NCBI GenBank assembly: GCA_946612175.1
Contig: CAMOEO010000167.1
Location: forward strand, 1-6,669
Direction of reading: 5' to 3'
From: an uncultured Verrucomicrobiota bacterium
GTDB taxonomy: Bacteria > Verrucomicrobiota > Kiritimatiellia > RFP12 > UBA3636
Length of the DNA: 6,669 nucleotides
Shown here: positions 1-4,303 of the stretch, one piece after another
How positions within the stretch are numbered: position 1 is the first letter of the stretch
Layout: every line of letters begins with the position of its first letter
Notes under the pieces: model-generated
The model's input: only the letters and a program-made list of their open reading frames with translations
Databases searched by the model: none
What the model was told of the DNA's origin: nothing
Program-made: the position numbers and the translations under genes

Positions 1-79
1 TCGAGCGCGCCGCGTCGGCCCGGGGCGGGACGTCCCGGACGCCGGCGGCGGGTTCGCTGGCATTGCGTTTGGCGGCCAT
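1..79 (-). CDS. N-terminal 26 codons of an unidentified leftward gene (runs off the window)
   Basis: Reading leftward from an ATG at 79-77, the frame stays open to the window edge and begins MAAKRNASEPAAGVRD. The start is supported by a GGAG six bases upstream and, further up, a promoter with matching -35 and -10 boxes. The visible peptide is polar and rich in Ala, Pro and Arg, with no hydrophobic segment, so it does not look like a signal peptide. No domain can be recognised from so short a piece. It is transcribed divergently from the regulator gene at 237-1451. A second ATG in another frame, starting inside codon 6, is also open to the edge, so the reading frame is likely but not certain. 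Function unknown. Confidence 0.5.
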   Translation of the reverse strand, partial: MAAKRNASEPAAGVRDVPPRADAARS

Positions 80-85
80 TTCGTG

Positions 86-89
86 CTCC
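86..89 (-). promoter_or_regulatory. Ribosome binding site of the leftward gene
   Basis: On the minus strand GGAG lies six bases before the ATG at 79-77, normal Shine-Dalgarno spacing. It favours this start over the out-of-frame ATG about 16 bases further in. The regulator gene on the other strand has no such site. Confidence 0.5.
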
Positions 90-107
90 GTACGGTTGAC
101 GGGGGCA

Positions 108-136
108 ATGCTACCATGTCGCCGCCTCCGGCGCAA
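108..136 (-). promoter_or_regulatory. Promoter of the leftward gene (TTGCGC-17-TAGCAT, extended -10)
   Basis: On the minus strand a -35 box TTGCGC (136-131) is followed by a 17-bp spacer and a -10 box TAGCAT (113-108). The -10 is preceded by TGG, giving the extended form TGnTAnnnT. The predicted transcript start near 101 leaves a leader of about 20 bases containing GGAG before the ATG at 79. It has the same design as the two plus-strand promoters in this window, which strengthens the call. Confidence 0.55.
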
Positions 137-162
137 GGCGGGCTCCCCGGCGGCGGTCGCAT

Positions 163-197
163 GCCGCAGCTTCCGGCTTTGAAAGCGGGCCTGCGGC
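163..197. repeat. Nested inverted repeat in the divergent intergenic region
   Basis: Outer arms GCCGCAG (163-169) and CTGCGGC (191-197) are perfect reverse complements. Inside them is a second perfect palindrome, GCTTT-G-AAAGC (176-186). The element lies between the -35 boxes of the two divergent promoters, so neither promoter is predicted to transcribe it. It could be a protein-binding site or a cruciform. Short inverted repeats are common by chance in GC-rich DNA, so the function is uncertain. Confidence 0.35.
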
Positions 198-200
198 GGT

Positions 201-229
201 TTGCGTTCCCGGAACGCTTCTGCTATTCT
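201..229 (+). promoter_or_regulatory. Promoter of the XylR-like regulator gene (TTGCGT-17-TATTCT, extended -10)
   Basis: The -35 box TTGCGT (201-206) is followed by a 17-bp spacer and the -10 box TATTCT (224-229), preceded by TGC to give TGCTATTCT. Seven bases separate the -10 from the ATG at 237, so transcription would start at or within a base of the start codon. The bases between (TTCCGGC) contain no Shine-Dalgarno sequence. The promoter spacer holds a perfect palindrome (203-217). Confidence 0.6.
203..217. promoter_or_regulatory. Perfect 15-bp palindrome inside the regulator promoter: candidate operator
   Basis: GCGTTCC-C-GGAACGC is a perfect inverted repeat with 7-bp arms and a one-base centre. 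It overlaps the end of the -35 box and fills most of the spacer before the -10, the classic place for a repressor to block RNA polymerase. The binding protein is not known from sequence. AraC-type DNA-binding domains usually prefer direct repeats, so the adjacent regulator is not the obvious ligand. A LacI, GntR or similar dimer encoded elsewhere is as likely. Confidence 0.45.
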
Positions 230-236
230 TTCCGGC

Positions 237-1451
237 ATGCGGGCGATTCCGTCGAAATCCAAAACCGTCCTGATGCTTTCCCCGCACATGGGCGAGGTGC
301 TTCCCCGGATGCTTACCGGCGTTCTGCGCGTGGCGCAGGAGCACCGCTGGGATTTCTATCCCGTCACGTGCCTCTACAATCCCGACGGCTCCATGTCCTT
401 CGAGCGCTCCCCGGGCGGCGGGACGCTGCAGGAGCTGCTGGCGCTGCTCGGGCCGGACGGCGTCATCGTGGCGCTTAACATCGTCTCGCCGGCAAGCCTC
501 CGGGCGGCGGCGCGCGCCGGAGGCCTGCGCGGCCGCCTGAAATGCGTCCATCTCGGGGAGCCCGCGTCCACGGCCTTCACGGTCTACGCGCACGGCGACG
601 CGAAGGGGTTCGCCGAACTGGCGCTGCGGCAGCTGCTCAAGTTCGGCTTCGAAGACTACGCCTTCGCCCCCGATCCGCACGGTTTCCCCTGGAGCCGCGC
701 ACGGGGAGAGGCGTTCGCGCGCCTCGTCGCGCTCGCCGGCAAGCGTCTCGCCGGGCTCGCCGTCGTCCCGTCCCAGGACGAGGGCAGGGCGCTCACGGAG
801 CGGTATCTGCCATGGCTCGCGGCCCTCCCGCGTCCGTGCGGCGTGTTCGCCGCCAACGACGTCGTCGGCGAGGCCGTGCTGCTCGCCGCCCGGCGGCTGG
901 GCATCGACGTGCCCGGAGAGCTCGCCGTCGCGGGCGTGGACGACAACGCCGCGATCTGCGATCACACCCATCCCATGCTTTCCAGCGTCCGGCGGGACCT
1001 GGAGGGCGAGGGCCGGGCCGCCGCCGAACTGCTCGCCGAATGGATGTCCCGCCCCTTCGGCCGCCCGCCGCGCCCCCGCGCGGTCCCGCCCGTCTCCCTC
1101 ACGCTGCGCCTGTCCACCCGCCCCTCGTGGCAGCGCGACCGCCGCGTCGCCCGCGCCGAGGAGTGGATTCGCGTCCACGCCTGCGAGGAGGGCGTCGGCC
1201 CCCGCGACGTCGTACGCCAGATGGGCGTCTCCCGCACCCAGGCCGACCGCCTTTTCCGCACCGTCGCCGACCGTTCCCTCCTTGGAGAAATCCAGGCCGC
1301 CCGCATCGACCGCGCCAAGGAGCGCCTCCGCGCCGGCATCGCCCCCGACCTCGTTGCCGCCGAATGCGGATTCTGCTCCACGCTCGACTTCCGCCGCGTT
1401 TTCCGCAAGGTCGTCGGCATCCCTGTCGTCAAGTGGACGAAGACGGTTTGA
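237..1451 (+). CDS. XylR-like AraC-family transcriptional regulator with sugar-binding-protein domain
   Basis: This 404-residue cytoplasmic transcription factor has XylR architecture. Residues about 9-295 form a LacI-like (type 1 periplasmic-binding-protein) effector domain. Key landmarks are the first strand KTVLMLSP (9-16), GVFAANDVVGEAVL (202-215), the segment LGIDVPGELAVAGVDD (221-236) and HPMLSSV (245-251), all typical of XylR/LacI sensors. Residues about 305-400 are the AraC DNA-binding domain with two helix-turn-helix motifs: first around DVVRQMGVSRTQADRLFR (324-341), second around LVAAECGFCSTLDFRRVFRK (372-391). The length fits the family (about 390-400 residues). The ATG at 237 is chosen because the next in-frame ATG (273) would remove the first strand, and the upstream in-frame TTG (201) lies inside the -35 box. 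Family knowledge: such proteins bind a sugar and activate catabolic operons through tandem direct repeats. A matching repeat lies just after this gene. The substrate is not evident, so I do not call it xylR. Confidence 0.93.
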   Translation: MRAIPSKSKTVLMLSPHMGEVLPRMLTGVLRVAQEHRWDFYPVTCLYNPDGSMSFERSPGGGTLQELLALLGPDGVIVALNIVSPASLRAAARAGGLRGRLKCVHLGEPASTAFTVYAHGDAKGFAELALRQLLKFGFEDYAFAPDPHGFPWSRARGEAFARLVALAGKRLAGLAVVPSQDEGRALTERYLPWLAALPRPCGVFAANDVVGEAVLLAARRLGIDVPGELAVAGVDDNAAICDHTHPMLSSVRRDLEGEGRAAAELLAEWMSRPFGRPPRPRAVPPVSLTLRLSTRPSWQRDRRVARAEEWIRVHACEEGVGPRDVVRQMGVSRTQADRLFRTVADRSLLGEIQAARIDRAKERLRAGIAPDLVAAECGFCSTLDFRRVFRKVVGIPVVKWTKTV

Positions 1452-1478
1452 TCCGTATATTTTTTATGGTTTGATCGG
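1445..1478 (+). promoter_or_regulatory. Tandem direct repeat GGTTTGATC(C/G)G: candidate activator operator
   Basis: GGTTTGATCCG (1445-1455) and GGTTTGATCGG (1468-1478) match at 10 of 11 positions and start 23 bp apart, close to two helical turns, so both lie on nearly the same face of the DNA. The second copy ends one base before the predicted -35 box of the DNRLRE gene. The first overlaps the regulator's stop codon. The 12 bp between them are AT-rich in an otherwise GC-rich region. AraC/XylR-family activators bind such tandem half-sites next to the -35. That the neighbouring regulator binds here is inference from position. The outer ATCCG/CGGAT (1451-1455, 1476-1480) could alternatively be read as an inverted pair. 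Confidence 0.55.
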
Positions 1479-1479
1479 A

Positions 1480-1508
1480 TTACAGACGGCGGTGTGCTGT
1501 GCTAGAAT
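1480..1508 (+). promoter_or_regulatory. Promoter of the DNRLRE-glycosidase operon (TTACAG-17-TAGAAT, extended -10)
   Basis: The -10 box TAGAAT (1503-1508) is preceded by TGC, giving TGCTAGAAT, the best -10 match in the window. A 17-bp spacer leads back to TTACAG (1480-1485), a poor -35 box, as expected for an activator-dependent promoter. The predicted start near 1515 leaves a leader of about 35 bases before the ATG at 1550. The direct repeats lie immediately upstream. Confidence 0.65.
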
Positions 1509-1549
1509 CAAGGCCGGATTCAACCCCGTCTTCCGAAAGGGCCGCACCC

Positions 1550-4273
1550 ATGCAAAAGACAGACAACCCCGAATGGTCCCGCTTCTTCGCCGCCGCCCGC
1601 GTCCGCACGCGCATCACGCCGCACGGAGATCGTTGCAAGGCGATCGCCGCCATCGCGCTTGCGGCGTGCCTCGCCGTCCCCCTCCGCGCGGACGAAGCCG
1701 CATGGGCGACCCGCGCGCCGATCCAGGACACCTACATCGGATCCGGCGCCTCCGAAAGGGAAGTCCCGCAGGGCGACGCAGCCGGTCTCGTCGTCGGCAA
1801 CGGCCGCGAAGCATTCCTGATGTTCGACGTTTCCGGCCTCGCCGGCGTGTCCGCCGCGAAGATCCGCCTCCGCGTGACGCAGTGCGGCACGACCGAGGGC
1901 GTCGTCTGGCCGCTCTTTCTCCGCGTCATGGACGACGATTCGTGGTCGGGGACGGAGATGACCTGGAACACGAAGCCCGCCGAGCTGCGCGTCTACCCGT
2001 CGCCCGTCCTCGCGACGGACGATCCGACGCTCGCCGGCTACGTCGAGATTCCCGCCGGGTCCGCCGGGTCGTGGATCGAGGCGGACGTCACGGAGGCCGT
2101 CCGGGACGCCGGCCCGCGCGGGCGCCTCGCACTTCACGTCTACACCTACAAGGACAACAACGCCGGCGATTCGACGCCCCTCGTCTTCGCCTCCGCGGAA
2201 TACGCCGACGATGCGTCGCTGCGTCCGCAGCTCGCCTTCCAGGGCGCGGCGGACGCCTCCGCCGCGTCGCTCACGCTCCTGCCGACGGCGGACACGTTCG
2301 TGTTTTCCGGCGGTGGCGGCACGGCGAATTTCGGATCGGAGGAATACGATTTCCTCGACAGGTCCGGAAAGCGCGAAACATTCATGAAGTTCGACCTGTC
2401 GGGAATCTCCGCCTCCTCCGTCGATTCCGCCGTCCTCGCCCTGCGGATGTACACGGCAAGTGTCAACTACTCCTCCGGCAGCAATGTCCAGTTCGAACTT
2501 ACGTCCCGGACGGACTGGGGCGAAAGCGAGCTCACGTGGAGCAATGCCGAGAACACGACCGGCACGTCCGTCGGCCGTGCGTGGGATGAGGAAACGCCGG
2601 CGAACGCCGTGCGCGGCCCGTCGTCGGAAGCGAACAAATTCTATTCCATCGAACTGGCCCCGCTCGTGAACCAAGTCCTCGCGACCGGAGGCAGGACGCT
2701 CTCGCTTCACATCTGGCGGAATCCGGCTGATTCCGGACGATACATGGCCTTTTGGTCCAGGGAGGCCGCCGAGGAGTCGTTCCGCCCCCGCCTGCTCGTG
2801 ACACCCAAGGCTCCCGTCCCCGCCGCGACGCGCACGCCCGTCCAGGAGACGTTCGTATCCGACTACACCGCGGCCAACAAGGACAGGTCGTTCTACGACG
2901 GCGACTACGCCTCCCACGTGCAGATCGGCTGCAGAGGCGACCAGGTCCAGTACGGCCTCATGCTGTTCGACGCGTCGGGCCTCGAAGACGCGGACTACGT
3001 GCGCATCCGCGTCGCGAACCGGAACGAGATCGCCGCCGGGGCGGGGGCGCTGCGCGTCGCCGCCTGGACGACGGACGCCTGGAGCGAGACGAACATGACG
3101 TGGAACACGGCCGGCCCGTGGTTCCCGCAGCCGGATTCGGTCGCCGACGGCACGGCGCTTGACGGCGAAACCGCCGGCATCGGACTGACGCAGAAAAAGG
3201 CCGCCGGAGTCTGCTTCGAGGCCGACGTCACCGCCGCCGCCCGCGCCGCCGCGTCGGCCGGGCGCATGCTCACGGTCGGCCTCTTCAGCAACCGGAACTG
3301 GCCCGAGTTCCACAAGGGCTCGGGCACCGTTCCGGCGGTCCTCGTCTTCCCGAATCCCGACGCGGAGTTCGGCGCGCGCGTCGTCGCCTCGCTCGACGAA
3401 GGCGGCGACGTTCCCGCGCTGCGGCTCTCGTGGTCGCCGGCGCCGTCGGGCGGAGCCGAATACACGGTCGAGCGGCGGCGCGCCGCCGGCTGGCGCACGG
3501 TCGCTTCCGGGCTCTCCGAGCCGACCTGCCTGGACGCTTCGGCGGAGCCGTGGACGGAACACACGTACCGCATCACCGTCCGCTACGCCGCCGGAGGCCC
3601 GTCGGCGTCGGTCGTGAAGACCGTCGCGCTGGAGCCGCGCAAGACGGTCTTCGCCTGCGCCGACACCTACGTTCAGAACGGCGGCTACGCCGGTTCGAGC
3701 TTCGGCCTAGCGTCCGGCATGGTGATGAAATACGACGCGATGGACGGCAGCGGCGGCGTCCGGGAGTCGTTCTTCCGGTTCGATCTTTCGGACGCGCCGC
3801 CCCGTTTCCTCTCGGCGACCCTCAAGCTCGACCCCACCGGCCCGGCGGGCAACGGCACGGGCGACGAAACCGTGACGATCCTGAAGCACGAGGACTTCGA
3901 GTGGACGGACGCCGCCGCGCCGTCGTGGAACGCGATTTTCGCCACGGGCTGGTCGACGCCCCGCACCCTGGCGGACGGCTCCGATCCCGCCCGCGGGGAG
4001 ATGGAGGACGCCATCGGCGCGTGGCGGGCCTCGGAGAACGGCGCCATCCGGCCCGGCGTGCCGCTCTCGTTCGACGTCACGGCGACCCTTCGCGCGGCGC
4101 TCTCCGCCGGCGAATCGCATGTGACGTTCCACGCCGCCGCCTACGATCCGCAGAGCGCATGGAATTTCGGCCTCGTCACGCGCGAGCGCACGCAAGGCGT
4201 CTCCATCGCCCCGCGCATCGAGTTCGCCCTCCGGAACTGGGTGCGGACCCCCTTCACGCTGATCGTGCGGTAG
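1550..4273 (+). CDS. Exported multi-module DNRLRE-domain (CBM96-like) protein
   Basis: This 907-residue protein has an export signal and is built of beta-sandwich modules. An unusually long N-region (30 residues) precedes a hydrophobic stretch AIAAIALAACLAVPL (31-45); signal peptidase I could cut after LRA (47). LAAC (37-40) also reads as a lipobox. Four DNRLRE-like modules follow, at about 55-230, 241-418, 427-600 and 698-893. Their recurring marks are an opening (A)DTxV/QDTYI segment, a (M/L)xFDxSG or FRFDLS strand, the RLR-type strand (AKIRLRV, AVLALRM, YVRIRV) and a W-E/G-xxMTWNT box (131-141, 511-520; variants LTWSNA 328-333, PSWNA 791-795). A fibronectin-III-like module (about 605-692, LRLSWSPAPSGGAEYTVER) sits between modules 3 and 4. 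Family knowledge: DNRLRE modules occur on secreted polysaccharide-active proteins and some bind glycans. No catalytic domain is visible, so a binding or scaffold role is inferred. There is no PEP-CTERM tail. The start is the ATG at 1550, with a weak GAAAGGG eight bases upstream; an in-frame GTG at 1499 lies inside the promoter. It is probably co-transcribed with the glycosidase 30 bp downstream. Confidence 0.88.
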   Translation: MQKTDNPEWSRFFAAARVRTRITPHGDRCKAIAAIALAACLAVPLRADEAAWATRAPIQDTYIGSGASEREVPQGDAAGLVVGNGREAFLMFDVSGLAGVSAAKIRLRVTQCGTTEGVVWPLFLRVMDDDSWSGTEMTWNTKPAELRVYPSPVLATDDPTLAGYVEIPAGSAGSWIEADVTEAVRDAGPRGRLALHVYTYKDNNAGDSTPLVFASAEYADDASLRPQLAFQGAADASAASLTLLPTADTFVFSGGGGTANFGSEEYDFLDRSGKRETFMKFDLSGISASSVDSAVLALRMYTASVNYSSGSNVQFELTSRTDWGESELTWSNAENTTGTSVGRAWDEETPANAVRGPSSEANKFYSIELAPLVNQVLATGGRTLSLHIWRNPADSGRYMAFWSREAAEESFRPRLLVTPKAPVPAATRTPVQETFVSDYTAANKDRSFYDGDYASHVQIGCRGDQVQYGLMLFDASGLEDADYVRIRVANRNEIAAGAGALRVAAWTTDAWSETNMTWNTAGPWFPQPDSVADGTALDGETAGIGLTQKKAAGVCFEADVTAAARAAASAGRMLTVGLFSNRNWPEFHKGSGTVPAVLVFPNPDAEFGARVVASLDEGGDVPALRLSWSPAPSGGAEYTVERRRAAGWRTVASGLSEPTCLDASAEPWTEHTYRITVRYAAGGPSASVVKTVALEPRKTVFACADTYVQNGGYAGSSFGLASGMVMKYDAMDGSGGVRESFFRFDLSDAPPRFLSATLKLDPTGPAGNGTGDETVTILKHEDFEWTDAAAPSWNAIFATGWSTPRTLADGSDPARGEMEDAIGAWRASENGAIRPGVPLSFDVTATLRAALSAGESHVTFHAAAYDPQSAWNFGLVTRERTQGVSIAPRIEFALRNWVRTPFTLIVR

Positions 4274-4291
4274 GGCGGACCGAATCGACCC

Positions 4292-4296
4292 GGTGA
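4292..4296 (+). promoter_or_regulatory. Probable ribosome binding site of the fused glycosidase
   Basis: GGTGA lies seven bases before the ATG at 4304 and supports that start. The 30-bp gap after the preceding stop codon shows no terminator hairpin and no promoter of the type seen elsewhere in the window, consistent with an operon. Confidence 0.4.
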
Positions 4297-4303
4297 AGCG
4301 GAA

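Noticed and set aside
201..236. Upstream in-frame TTG start for the regulator, adding 12 residues
   Set aside because: The TTG is part of the predicted -35 box and the added residues have no family counterpart. The ATG at 237 fits the first strand of the effector domain.
111..1178. 355-codon minus-strand frame opposite the regulator
   Set aside because: Shadow of the XylR-like gene, which has strong family motifs on the plus strand. It would also run through the divergent promoters.
1456..1467. T-rich run after the regulator stop codon as an intrinsic terminator
   Set aside because: No GC-rich hairpin precedes the run. It is better explained as the AT-rich spacer between the direct repeats.
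1499..1549. Upstream in-frame GTG start for the DNRLRE gene
   Set aside because: It overlaps the extended -10 box (1500-1508), so it would not be on the transcript. The ATG at 1550 is the better start.
1282..2589. 435-codon plus frame spanning the regulator end and the DNRLRE start
   Set aside because: Overlaps two well-supported genes in another frame and reads as arginine-rich low-complexity sequence.
1520..3562. 680-codon minus-strand frame under the DNRLRE gene
   Set aside because: Same cause: compositional shadow with no recognisable motif and no promoter or ribosome site of its own.
4274..4303. Terminator or separate promoter between the DNRLRE gene and the glycosidase
   Set aside because: Only a 4-bp ACCG/CGGT pairing is visible, with no T-run and no TGnTAnnnT element, so co-transcription is the simpler reading.
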